NCBI GenBank assembly: GCA_046759145.1
Contig: JBHIBR010000153.1
Span: 1 to 5,249 of the forward strand
Direction of reading: 5' to 3'
Length of the DNA stretch: 5,249 nt
DNA from: JBHIBR01 sp046759145 [NCBI: Nitrospinota bacterium]
Lineage (GTDB): Bacteria > UBA8248
The position numbers and the translations under genes are program-made. Below are positions 1 through 4,984 of the stretch, one piece after another; position 1 is the first letter of the stretch; each line of letters starts with the position of its first letter. A model generated the notes under the pieces. It was given only the letters and a program-made list of their open reading frames with translations, had not been told where the DNA came from and ran no database searches.

Positions 1-412
1 CGAGGGGGATGCCGCGGAAGAGGGTCTCCATGTCGTCGAGGGTGTCGATGGCCACACCCACTTTCCCCACCTCCCCGAAGGCCCGGGGGTCGTCGGAATC
101 CAGGCCGACCTGGGTGGGGAGGTCGAGGGCCACCGAGAGGCCCGTGTTGCCTTGGTCCAGGAGGAAGCGGTAGCGGGCGTTAGTGTCTTCCGCCGTGCCG
201 AAGCCCGAGTACTGGCGCATGGTCCAAAGGCGCCCGCGGTACATGGTGGAGTGGATGCCCCGGGTGAAGGGGTACTCGCCGGCGGGGGCGAGCTCCTGGG
301 CGTGCTGCGGCGGGATGTCCTCCGGCCCGTAGCAGGGGGCCACCTCGAACCCGGAAGGGGTGCGGATGGTGCGGTGCGGGGCGTCGTCCTTCCTGGGGGT
401 ATCTCGCTGCAA
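1..412 (-). CDS. Methylmalonyl-CoA mutase large (alpha) subunit, N-terminal part (cut by window edge)
   Basis: Adenosylcobalamin-dependent mutase that interconverts (R)-methylmalonyl-CoA and succinyl-CoA in the cytoplasm. The 137 residues visible are the start of the substrate-binding TIM-barrel domain. Recognisable blocks are [15 protein letters not shown] (residues 47-61), [16 protein letters not shown] (63-78), [12 protein letters not shown] (90-101) and [20 protein letters not shown] (114-133). Tyr68 in TMRQY corresponds to Tyr89 of the Propionibacterium enzyme, which favours methylmalonyl-type substrates; isobutyryl-CoA mutase has Phe there. His54 stands where that enzyme has Tyr75. The start is a TTG (410-412), chosen because GGGAGG lies 8 nt upstream and no in-frame ATG precedes the conserved region. 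That ribosome site overlaps the end of the upstream crotonase gene (stop 418-420), so the two are tightly coupled. The rest of the protein, including any B12 domain, lies outside the window. The family is certain; exact substrate (methylmalonyl or a related acyl-CoA) is likely but not proven. Confidence 0.93.
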   Translation of the reverse strand, partial: MQRDTPRKDDAPHRTIRTPSGFEVAPCYGPEDIPPQHAQELAPAGEYPFTRGIHSTMYRGRLWTMRQYSGFGTAEDTNARYRFLLDQGNTGLSVALDLPTQVGLDSDDPRAFGEVGKVGVAIDTLDDMETLFRGIPL

Positions 413-417
413 AGACC

Positions 418-1203
418 TCACCTCCCTTGGAACCGGGGGTTCCGCTTCTCGAAGAAGGCCCTCACCCCCTCGGCGTGGTCCGCCGAGGCCCACACCTCGC
501 GGAAGAGTTCCGACTCCAGGGCCACGGCCTGGTCGAGGGGGAGGTCCCGCCCCTCGGTCAGGAGCCGCTTGAGGGCCCGCACCGCGAGGGGGGCGTTGGC
601 GGCGATGGCGGCCGCCATCTCCTGCGCCCGCGCCAGGGTCTGCCCCCGCGGGGCGAGGGCGTTCACCAGTCCGAGCGCGAGCGCCCGCTCGGCCGTCACC
701 CACTCGGCCGTGAGGAGGAGCTCGAGGGCCCGGGCCCTCCCCACCAGCCGCTCCAGCCTCGCACCCCCTCCCCAGCCGGTCATCAGGCCGATCTTCACCT
801 GGCGGAAGGCGAGCCGCGCGTCCTCGGCCATCACGCGGAGGTCGCAGGCGAGGGTGATCTCCGCCCCGCCTCCCAGGGCGTAGCCGTTGATGGCGCAGAT
901 GACGGGGACCGGGAGGCGCTCCAGTCGCCCGAGCACCCCCTGGAAGAAGCGGCTCATCTCCTGGCCCGCCTCCCCCGTCTCGAGGGTCTCGAGGTAGCGG
1001 AGGTCTCCCCCGGCGCAGAAGGCCTCCTCGCCCGCCCCGGTGAGGACCACGGCGCCGAGGTCCTCTTCCTTTTCCAAAGAGGCTACGGCTTGGGCGAACT
1101 CTTCCATGGCCGTGCGGTCGAGGGCGTTCTTGAGTTCCGGGCGGTTCAGGGTCAGGGTGACCACCCGCCCCTCCCGGGCTTGGAGGATGCGGGAGGAGCT
1201 CAT
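418..1203 (-). CDS. Enoyl-CoA hydratase/isomerase (crotonase) family protein
   Basis: A 261-residue protein of normal length for the crotonase superfamily, which acts on acyl-CoA thioesters through an oxyanion hole. Visible landmarks: [10 protein letters not shown] (20-29), the oxyanion-hole segment [11 protein letters not shown] (61-71), the second oxyanion segment with a retained acidic residue [17 protein letters not shown] (106-122, Glu115), and the C-terminal FxEKRxPxFxGR-type tail (250-261). The second catalytic Glu of true hydratases (Glu164 of rat crotonase) appears to be Gln135, in [17 protein letters not shown] (134-150). Ordinary hydration is therefore doubtful. This block resembles members of the superfamily that are not simple hydratases, such as the ECHDC1-type ethylmalonyl-CoA decarboxylases, though that is recalled resemblance rather than a search. 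The ATG start lies 7 nt after the stop of the small membrane gene, with a weak GAGG nearby, so it is probably translated by coupling. Its immediate downstream neighbour is a methylmalonyl-CoA mutase, which fits a role on branched or dicarboxylic CoA esters. Superfamily sure, reaction unknown. Confidence 0.92.
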   Translation of the reverse strand: MSSSRILQAREGRVVTLTLNRPELKNALDRTAMEEFAQAVASLEKEEDLGAVVLTGAGEEAFCAGGDLRYLETLETGEAGQEMSRFFQGVLGRLERLPVPVICAINGYALGGGAEITLACDLRVMAEDARLAFRQVKIGLMTGWGGGARLERLVGRARALELLLTAEWVTAERALALGLVNALAPRGQTLARAQEMAAAIAANAPLAVRALKRLLTEGRDLPLDQAVALESELFREVWASADHAEGVRAFFEKRNPRFQGR

Positions 1204-1210
1204 CGCCGCC

Positions 1211-1393
1211 TCACGCGAGCCGCGCCCGCAGCGTGACCTCCTCCCGGAGCCGGCGCTGCTGGTTCAGGTACACCGCCGCGAAGAGGACGACGCCCGCCCC
1301 GGTGGTGGCGAGGCCCGGGATGAAGCAGAGGAAGGCCGAGATGCCGAGCACCACCCACTCGGGGAGGGACATCGGGCGGAGGAAGTAGAACAT
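1211..1393 (-). CDS. Small membrane protein, unknown function
   Basis: A 60-residue reading frame sitting in the operon between the hydrolase and the crotonase gene, 7 nt upstream of the latter. It has a hydrophobic core (about residues 11-43) with a Pro-Gly-containing middle (CFIPGLATTGAG, 23-34), so it could form one long or two short membrane helices. A basic and acidic tail follows (NQQRRLREEVTLRARLA, 44-60). The start is uncertain: ATG 1391-1393 has no ribosome site at the right distance, while a strong GGGGAGG lies about 24 nt further upstream. The frame stays open back to a TAG at 1433-1435, adding hydrophobic codons but no standard start codon except a non-canonical ATC. The LPEWVVL...FIPGL pattern recalls the last helices of fused TRAP-transporter permeases, so a relic of such a gene is an alternative. 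No function is assigned. Confidence 0.55.
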   Translation of the reverse strand: MFYFLRPMSLPEWVVLGISAFLCFIPGLATTGAGVVLFAAVYLNQQRRLREEVTLRARLA

Positions 1394-1437
1394 GGTCCAG
1401 ATGGAGAAGACGATGGTGCCTCCCCTCCCCCCCTAGC

Positions 1438-1459
1438 GGGCGGCGGCCCCTCGCCGCCC
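1438..1459 (-). other. Intercistronic hairpin after the hydrolase gene
   Basis: Perfect 8-bp stem GGGCGGCG / CGCCGCCC with a 6-nt loop, starting 4 nt beyond the restored stop codon of the hydrolase (1464-1466) and ahead of the strong GGGGAGG site of the next gene. There is no T tract after it on the minus strand, so it is not a canonical intrinsic terminator. It may stabilise or punctuate the transcript. In DNA this GC-rich such a stem could also be chance. Confidence 0.35.
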
Positions 1460-1463
1460 CCCG

Positions 1464-2625
1464 TCAGCGCGGGGGAAAATTCACCCGCCGGGCGTGCCCT
1501 TCGCGGAAGCGCCCGGCCAGAGCGTCGGCCAGCCAGTCTGCCATCAAGGGGAAGAAATCCGGGAGCCTCCCCCCCAGGGTGTGGGACTCATCCTCGAACA
1601 CCCAGATCTCCTTCGGGCAGCGGAGCATCTCGAAAAGCCGCTCGGCATCCTCCAGGGGGGCAGATCTCGTCGTACTCCCCCATGGCCAGGAGGGTGGGGC
1701 AGGTGATGCGCTCGGCCAGGGGTTCGAGGGTCATCTGCTCCGCCATCCGGTCGAACTCGTCCTCGTCGTGAGTGTTGGACATGTACATGAAGTTGCTCTT
1801 GTAGTAGGGCTTTCCGTGCTCGAAGATGGTGCGCTTCTGAAGGAAGACCCCCATGGCGGCAACACAGGCCTTGAGGCGCGGGTCGTGGGCGGCGATGCGG
1901 GGGCCCCAGTAGCTCCCCATGCTCCAGCCGTAGAGGCCGATCCGTTCGGGGTCCACCTCCCGGCGGCCCTGGAGGTAGTCGATGGCGGCCGACCCCGCGC
2001 GCTCGAAGTTATCGAGCGTCACCCAGGTCTCGCGGAGGTTGCTCTCCCCCTGGCCGGGGCCGTCGATGGAGAGGCTCGCGAGGCCCCGTCGCCGCAGGTG
2101 GTTGCAGTAGGGGTTGGGGAAGAACTCCTTGATGGTGTCCATCCCCGGGACCACGAGGACACAGGGGGCCCGCTCCCGGCCGGGGATGAGCTGGAGGATG
2201 CCCGGGATGGATTTGCCCCCTTCGAAGGGGATCTCCACCCTCTCCGCGGGGGCTTCGTCGAAGAGCTCGATGAACTTCTCATAACAGTGGACCAGACGCC
2301 CGTAGAGCTCCCGCTTGCGGGGGGTGTTCTTGTGTATGCTCCCCACCGCGGGCCCGTAGTAGAGGGCGGCCCGGTGGTAGAACTCGGCGGCGCTCTGGCG
2401 GTGGCCCGCGGCCTCGGCCTCGCGGGCGAGCTGCGCCTCCTGGTCGGCGGTCTTCGCCCACTGCTTGCTCACCGCCTGGGGGTATTTGATGCGCTCGGTG
2501 GTGCGCTTCACATCCGCGGGGCGGAAGCCCCACTCGACGTACATCTGGGCGCGGAAGGCATAGACGTCGTGGACCTTGTAGAACTCCTCCATGATCCACT
2601 GCTGGCCCGTGCGCCGTGTCGCCAT
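1464..2625 (-). CDS. Alpha/beta hydrolase, FrsA / DUF1100-like, interrupted by a frameshift
   Basis: Serine hydrolase of the group that includes FrsA and 2,6-dihydroxypseudooxynicotine hydrolase, with a helical N-terminal segment (about 1-125) and a C-terminal alpha/beta hydrolase domain. Visible: VVPGMDTIKE (158-167, oxyanion region), DGPGQGES (188-195), the nucleophile elbow GWSMGS with Ser235, and the acid residue Asp319 in GEYDEIC. The reading frame from ATG 2625 (GGGAGGAG 5 nt upstream) leaves the family pattern at a C6 tract (plus-strand G run 1655-1660) and stops at 1588 with an unrelated tail. In the neighbouring frame the expected sequence continues without a break: PLEDAERLFEMLRCPKEIW, then VFEDESHTLGG, ending at TGA 1464-1466. 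With five C instead of six the protein would be 386 residues with His348 as catalytic histidine. As written, the 345-residue product lacks that His and should be inactive. Either a sequencing or assembly slip, or a real or reversible mutation. First gene of the minus-strand operon; substrate unknown. Confidence 0.9.
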
Positions 2626-2674
2626 GGGAACTCCTCCCGCCAGCGCCCACGCTTTTCCCGGGTGTGCATGCCAC

Positions 2675-2702
2675 TTTACAACGCCCGTCTGGGGGCGGGC
2701 AA
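2675..2702 (-). promoter_or_regulatory. Candidate promoter of the hydrolase-to-mutase operon
   Basis: On the minus strand TTGCCC (2697-2702) and TGTAAA (2675-2680) are separated by 16 nt; each matches the sigma-70 consensus at four of six positions. The pair lies about 50 nt upstream of the hydrolase start and just after the terminator of the preceding Kelch remnant, where a promoter is needed. The spacer contains a small CGCCC/GGGCG dyad. Position supports it more than the motif does. Confidence 0.35.
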
Positions 2703-2724
2703 GGTGGGCAGGGCGGCTCTCCCC

Positions 2725-2759
2725 AAAGGAAAGGGGCCCTCCCCCTCCGGGAGGGCCCC
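2725..2759 (-). terminator. Intrinsic terminator of the Kelch-remnant transcript
   Basis: Perfect 11-bp stem GGGGCCCTCCC / GGGAGGGCCCC (arms 2733-2743 and 2749-2759, 5-nt loop). Read on the minus strand it is followed by TTTCCTTT (2732 down to 2725). It lies 24 nt past the stop of the Kelch fragment (2784-2786). On the plus strand no T tract follows, so direction is minus. Its good form suggests that the end of the Kelch gene is native. Confidence 0.8.
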
Positions 2760-2783
2760 GTCCCGCCGGGCTGGGACCTGTCC

Positions 2784-2903
2784 TTATTTCACCTCCATCA
2801 TCTCGTTGATCGTGATCGCCACGTGCGGGCCGCCGCCGCCCGACACGTTGGCCCCGCCGATGGTGAAGATGCGGTTTCCCACCGCCGCGCTTCCGAGACC
2901 CCG
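2784..2903 (-). pseudogene. C-terminal remnant of a Kelch-repeat protein
   Basis: The last 38 or so codons before TAA 2784-2786 read GLGSAAVGNRIFTIGGANVS and then, after a glycine-rich stretch, an ending with NEMMEVK. This matches the final blade of bacterial Kelch beta-propeller proteins (pattern: Gly-Leu-Gly-x-Ala-Ala-x-x-Gly-Asn-x-Ile-Tyr/Phe-x-x-x-Gly-Gly ... Asn-Glu). Upstream of about 2903 the frame stays open to 3164, but the residues no longer look like Kelch repeats, and from 3030 on the region is the coding sequence of the opposite-strand dehydrogenase. No preceding blade is seen in the other minus-strand frames. I infer a gene truncated by a rearrangement with its 3' end and terminator left in place. 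A lone fragment this short would not fold into a propeller. Confidence 0.6.
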
Positions 2904-2912
2904 TCCCTCGCC

Positions 2913-2942
2913 TTGCCTCCCTTCGCTCCCCTCTGCTAGTGT
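2913..2942 (+). promoter_or_regulatory. Weak candidate promoter for the Ldh-family gene
   Basis: TTGCCT (2913-2918) and TAGTGT (2937-2942) are 18 nt apart; a TG one base before the second box (2934-2935) makes it an extended -10. It sits just outside the Kelch remnant and about 90 nt before the dehydrogenase start. The rest of 2904-3029 shows no other recognisable signal. Low certainty. Confidence 0.25.
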
Positions 2943-3029
2943 CCCTTCGCCTGGGCGGGCGGCCGGTGGTTCTCCCATCGGCGCGTCGGCCTTCGCCTTG
3001 CTGGTAAGCGTTCCGAGGACGAGGACAGC

Positions 3030-4073
3030 ATGGTCATCCTCAAGGCCGAGAACGAGAGATCCCTCATCGCCTCCATCCTGGGCGCTCTGGGTGCATCGGA
3101 GCGGGAGCGGCACTGGGTGGCGGAGGCGCTCACCGAGGCCGACCTCCGCGACCACGCCTCCCACGGCCTACTTCGCCTTCCCGCCATGGTCCGGCGGATC
3201 CAGCAGGGGGGGATGCGGACCGGCACGCGCTACCGGGTCCGACGGCAGAAGGGGGCGGCCCTTGTGGTGGAAGGGGCGGGGGGGCTTGGGCCCTACGTGG
3301 CGGCCGAGGCCATGGGGCTCGCCATCGAGACGGCGCGGGCACATGGGGTGGGTTGTGTGGGCGTGGTGAACTCCAATCATATCTGCATGGCGGGTTTTTA
3401 TGCCGAGCTAGCCGCCAAGGCTGACCTCGTGGGCATCGTCACCACCACCACCCCATCGTTTGTCCACCCCTGGGGAGGAGTGGAGGCGCTGATAGGCACC
3501 AACCCCCTGGCCGTGGCGATCCCCTCCCGGGGTGAGCCTATTCTGCTGGACATGGCCACGAGCCTCGCCTCCTACGGGAAGGTCCTGGAGGCGCGGAAGA
3601 AGGGGACGCCCCTGGGGGAGGGATGGGCCGTCGGGCCCGCCGGCCTCCCCACCCGGAACCCTGAGCAGGCAATCGCCGGCGCCCTCAGCCCCTTCGGCGG
3701 ACACAAGGGCTACGGCCTGGGCCTTGTGCTGGGCCTTCTGGCAGGCCCCCTGGTGGGGGCGGCGGTGGGGAAGAAAGTGGTCGCGGCCTTTAGCCCCACG
3801 GGCGCGAGCACTAAGGGGGACCTCCTGCTTGCCATCGACCCCTCTTCCTTCGGCGAGGTGGCCGCTTTCAAGGAACGGGTGAGCGAGTTTGTCCGGGAGG
3901 TCAAGTCCTCTCCCCCCGCCCCGGGCGTGCGGGAGATCCTCCTGCCGGGGGAGCGGAGCTACCGGGAGCGCGAGAGGAGGCTCCGCGATGGGATCCCCAT
4001 TGTGGAGGAGGTCTGGGGGGAAGTGGCGGCGGTCGCCCGGGGGCTAGAGGTAGAGCTACCCTCGACCGGCTGA
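3030..4073 (+). CDS. Ldh-family (malate/L-lactate/sulfolactate-type) NAD(P)-dependent dehydrogenase
   Basis: A complete 347-residue cytoplasmic oxidoreductase of the PF02615 family, which is unrelated to Rossmann-fold lactate dehydrogenases. Members interconvert 2-hydroxy- and 2-oxo-acids (malate, sulfolactate, ureidoglycolate, diketogulonate) or reduce cyclic imino acids. Visible family marks: ALTEADLRDHASHGLLRLP (33-51) with the conserved His45 of SHG, NSNH (114-117), PWGGVEALIGTNPLA (147-161), LDMATS (173-178), GWAVGPAGLPTRNP (198-211), GGHKGYGLGL (223-232), SPPAPGVREILLPGERS (294-310) and GIPIVEEVW (321-329). ATG 3030 is preceded at 5 nt by GAGG, and the N-terminus LIASILGALG...AEALTEADLR matches the usual start of the family. 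It stands alone on this strand, diverging from the Kelch remnant and followed 31 nt later by the duplicated tRNA segment. Substrate cannot be told from sequence; the catalytic histidine is present, so it looks functional. Confidence 0.93.
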   Translation: MVILKAENERSLIASILGALGASERERHWVAEALTEADLRDHASHGLLRLPAMVRRIQQGGMRTGTRYRVRRQKGAALVVEGAGGLGPYVAAEAMGLAIETARAHGVGCVGVVNSNHICMAGFYAELAAKADLVGIVTTTTPSFVHPWGGVEALIGTNPLAVAIPSRGEPILLDMATSLASYGKVLEARKKGTPLGEGWAVGPAGLPTRNPEQAIAGALSPFGGHKGYGLGLVLGLLAGPLVGAAVGKKVVAAFSPTGASTKGDLLLAIDPSSFGEVAAFKERVSEFVREVKSSPPAPGVREILLPGERSYRERERRLRDGIPIVEEVWGEVAAVARGLEVELPSTG

Positions 4074-4104
4074 GAGACCGTAGAGCGGGAACCCACGGCT
4101 GATT

Positions 4105-4165
4105 AATAAGAAATGGTGGAGGATAGGGGACTCGAACCCCTGACCTCGTGGGTGCGATCCACGCG
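4105..4165 (-). repeat. Duplicated 3' part of tRNA-Ala (att-like direct repeat, distal copy)
   Basis: These 61 bp are identical to 4789-4849, 684 bp away. The segment 4114-4165 equals the last 52 nt of the tRNA-Ala gene (from position 25 through the anticodon arm, T arm, acceptor 3' strand and CCA), and 4105-4113 equals the 9 nt after the CCA. Identity ends abruptly on both sides (T against A before 4105; G against C at 4166). The 5' part of the tRNA, including D arm and 5' acceptor strand, is missing, so this copy cannot make a tRNA. It is what remains at the far end when an element integrates into a tRNA 3' end. Confidence 0.93.
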
Positions 4166-4219
4166 GCAGTTCCGGAGAGGGAGCCGCGCACGCGGGGGCA
4201 TCCACCCTCCTGTCGTCGG

Positions 4220-4234
4220 GGGGCGAGTCGCCCC
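4220..4234 (-). other. Short GC hairpin at the 3' end of the DUF2283 gene
   Basis: GGGGCGA / TCGCCCC around a single base, in practice a 6-bp stem with a 3-nt loop, touching the last base of the stop codon of the DUF2283 gene. No T tract follows on the minus strand, so termination is doubtful. The same kind of GC palindrome is often seen as a dispersed repeat in high-GC genomes. Confidence 0.3.
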
Positions 4235-4434
4235 TACACCGTCTCGAACTGCAGGGTCTTGAGCATCTCCAGCGGCACGCGCTTGCTCAGGCCCAGCATC
4301 TCGACCCCGATCACGTTGCCGTGGGCGTCGTAGTCGAGGATGACGCCGGGCCTGACCTCCTCGGACTCGACAACCGCCGATTCGTCCAGCCGGAAATACA
4401 GGGCGTCGCTCTCGTGGTCCACTTTGAGTCTCAT
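4234..4434 (-). CDS. DUF2283 domain protein
   Basis: A 66-residue protein, full length for the DUF2283 family. It follows the family pattern closely: MRLKVDHESDALYFRLDES (1-19; usual form M-K-x-x-Y-D-x-x-A-D-A-L-Y-I-x-L), then EVRPGVILDYDAHGNVIGVE (26-45; usual form E-x-x-P-G-V-x-x-D-Y-D-x-x-G-x-x-V-G-I-E) and a short C-terminal part ending LKTLQFETV. Biochemical function of the family is not established. The ATG at 4432-4434 is chosen because the family begins there; an upstream ATG at 4518 in the same frame would add an unrelated arginine- and proline-rich stretch and overlap the neighbour. The start overlaps the stop of the DUF4258 gene (shared ATGA), so the two are translationally coupled. 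In such pairs this protein is the likelier antitoxin-like partner, which is inference from gene arrangement only. Confidence 0.85.
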   Translation of the reverse strand: MRLKVDHESDALYFRLDESAVVESEEVRPGVILDYDAHGNVIGVEMLGLSKRVPLEMLKTLQFETV

Positions 4435-4697
4435 GGCAGCTTCCCCAGTCGGCGGTCGAAGAAGAGGGTGAGGATCCTCGGGGGCTGGACGGCTGGATTC
4501 ACCACGACGCGCAGGCACCGCCCCCCGTGCTCTCCGATGCTCCGAATGTAGTGTACCGTGCCGTCCTCCTTCGGTTCCCTTTTCTCCGGGTTTTCAACGG
4601 CCAGCCTCACCCACGCTTCCCGGATGTTGCGCTCCTTCAGCATGTCGCGGGCGTGCTGGGAGAACTCGTGTTCGATGCGGGAGTTGCCTTTTTTCAG
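4431..4697 (-). CDS. DUF4258 domain protein (start uncertain)
   Basis: A small basic protein, 88 residues if begun at CTG 4695-4697. Family marks: RIEHEFSQHARDMLKERNI (8-26; the His-Ala-Arg-x-x-Met/Leu-x-x-Arg-x-Ile hallmark), ENPE (35-38), VHYIR (48-52), LRVVVN (62-67) and ILTLFFDRR (75-83). DUF4258 proteins are small and often encoded beside DUF2283 proteins, and a RelE-like toxin role has been suspected; no catalytic role is shown here. The first ATG in frame (4641-4643) gives 70 residues but removes the His-Ala-Arg hallmark. The frame opens after a TGA at 4707-4709 with no ATG, GTG or TTG before the hallmark, so CTG 4695 is my best guess. An ATG at 4708-4710 in the adjacent frame would run into this protein if the A6 tract (4689-4694) were one base shorter. 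Read in the tRNA direction, perhaps by read-through from the tRNA promoter; overlaps the DUF2283 start. Confidence 0.7.
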   Translation of the reverse strand: MKKGNSRIEHEFSQHARDMLKERNIREAWVRLAVENPEKREPKEDGTVHYIRSIGEHGGRCLRVVVNPAVQPPRILTLFFDRRLGKLP

Positions 4698-4788
4698 GAC
4701 GGGGTCTCATCCGCGGGTTCTTGGTGCCAACCACCCCCTCGGATGTCCCGTCCTTCGCGAAGGGGACGCGGCCGCGCCGGCGGAGAAA

Positions 4789-4849
4789 AATAAGAAATGG
4801 TGGAGGATAGGGGACTCGAACCCCTGACCTCGTGGGTGCGATCCACGCG
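4789..4849 (-). repeat. att-like direct repeat, proximal copy inside tRNA-Ala
   Basis: The second copy of the 61-bp direct repeat. It covers the 3' 52 nt of the intact tRNA (4798-4849) plus 9 nt of downstream flank. Because this copy continues into a full tRNA, the host tRNA was preserved when the other copy was formed. Confidence 0.93.
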
Positions 4850-4873
4850 CTCTCCCAACTGAGCTAATCCCCC
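4798..4873 (-). tRNA. tRNA-Ala (anticodon CGC)
   Basis: A 76-nt gene that folds as a perfect cloverleaf: acceptor GGGGGAT / ATCCTCC, D arm GCTC...GAGC, anticodon stem CGTGG / CCACG with loop ATCGCAC (anticodon CGC, reads GCG), five-base variable loop AGGTC, T arm AGGGG-TTCGAGT-CCCCT, discriminator A73 and encoded CCA. The third acceptor pair is G3:U70, the main identity element for alanyl-tRNA synthetase, which confirms alanine. Its last 52 nt are repeated at 4114-4165. Transcribed leftward from the promoter at 4886-4914; the small genes at 4697-4234 follow it in the same direction. Confidence 0.97.
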
Positions 4874-4885
4874 ACCTCGTTTTCT

Positions 4886-4914
4886 TTCCTAGCACCGCCG
4901 CCTTTCCCTGTCAA
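4886..4914 (-). promoter_or_regulatory. Promoter of tRNA-Ala
   Basis: On the minus strand a perfect TTGACA (4909-4914) is followed after 17 nt by TAGGAA (4886-4891), preceded by TGC as in an extended -10. The tRNA 5' end is 13 nt beyond, so the leader would be only a few bases. A second minus-strand candidate further upstream is TTGACT (4966-4971), 16 nt, TACGAT (4944-4949). Confidence 0.7.
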
Positions 4915-4930
4915 GGCGCGACGGCGCCCG

Positions 4931-4944
4931 TTCGGTGGACCGAA
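4931..4944. promoter_or_regulatory. Dyad in the divergent tRNA-lpd intergenic region
   Basis: TTCGGTGGACCGAA: two perfect 6-bp arms with a 2-bp centre, between the tRNA and dihydrolipoyl dehydrogenase promoters and touching the second candidate minus-strand -10 box. Size and symmetry suit a dimeric regulator, but no family is recognisable and no second copy is seen in the window. Confidence 0.3.
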
Positions 4945-4984
4945 TCGTATGCGAGGCTGGGGGGCAGTCAAGGAAAGGGCATGA

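Larger units (their letters stand above)
4166..4849. mobile_element. Putative 684-bp integrated segment in tRNA-Ala
   Basis: The DNA between the two 61-bp copies, counted with one copy, is 684 bp. It lies directly beyond the 3' end of an intact tRNA, and the distal copy is the truncated one; this is the arrangement left by tyrosine-recombinase integration into tRNA genes. Cargo is the DUF4258/DUF2283 pair, transcribed like the tRNA. Between 4166 and 4233 and between 4698 and 4788 I see no gene. The first stretch holds a short GC hairpin and the second a 12-bp palindrome CCTTCGCGAAGG (4752-4763). No integrase, excisionase or transposase fits. It may be a non-autonomous cassette, the residue of a larger deleted island, or a simple duplication. 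The repeat is certain; the mobility is inferred. Confidence 0.5.

Noticed and set aside
152-1236. Long plus-strand frames opposite the mutase and crotonase genes
   Set aside because: Arginine-, proline- and glycine-rich translations without motifs; the minus strand here holds two recognised enzymes.
2733-2759. Bidirectional terminator
   Set aside because: The stem is perfect but only the minus-strand side has a T-rich tail; no plus-strand gene ends here.
2784-3164. A full 126-residue minus-strand gene ending in the Kelch fragment
   Set aside because: Only the last 38 or so residues look like a real protein; the first part is antisense to the dehydrogenase and shows no Kelch repeat or ribosome site.
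1579-3369. 596-codon open frame on the plus strand
   Set aside because: It runs antisense to the hydrolase, across the terminator and promoter region and into the dehydrogenase in another frame. Its composition is that of GC-rich shadow frames, and the opposite frames carry clear family motifs.
4105-4165. A second tRNA gene
   Set aside because: The D arm and 5' acceptor strand are absent; after 4165 the sequence shows no resemblance to the tRNA 5' half.
4435-4518. N-terminal extension of the DUF2283 protein to ATG 4518
   Set aside because: The added 28 residues are arginine- and proline-rich, do not fit the family start, and overlap the DUF4258 coding region.
4558-4827. Plus-strand frame ending in WWRIGDSNP
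   Set aside because: This ending is the known false translation of a tRNA 3' region read antisense; the real feature is tRNA-Ala.
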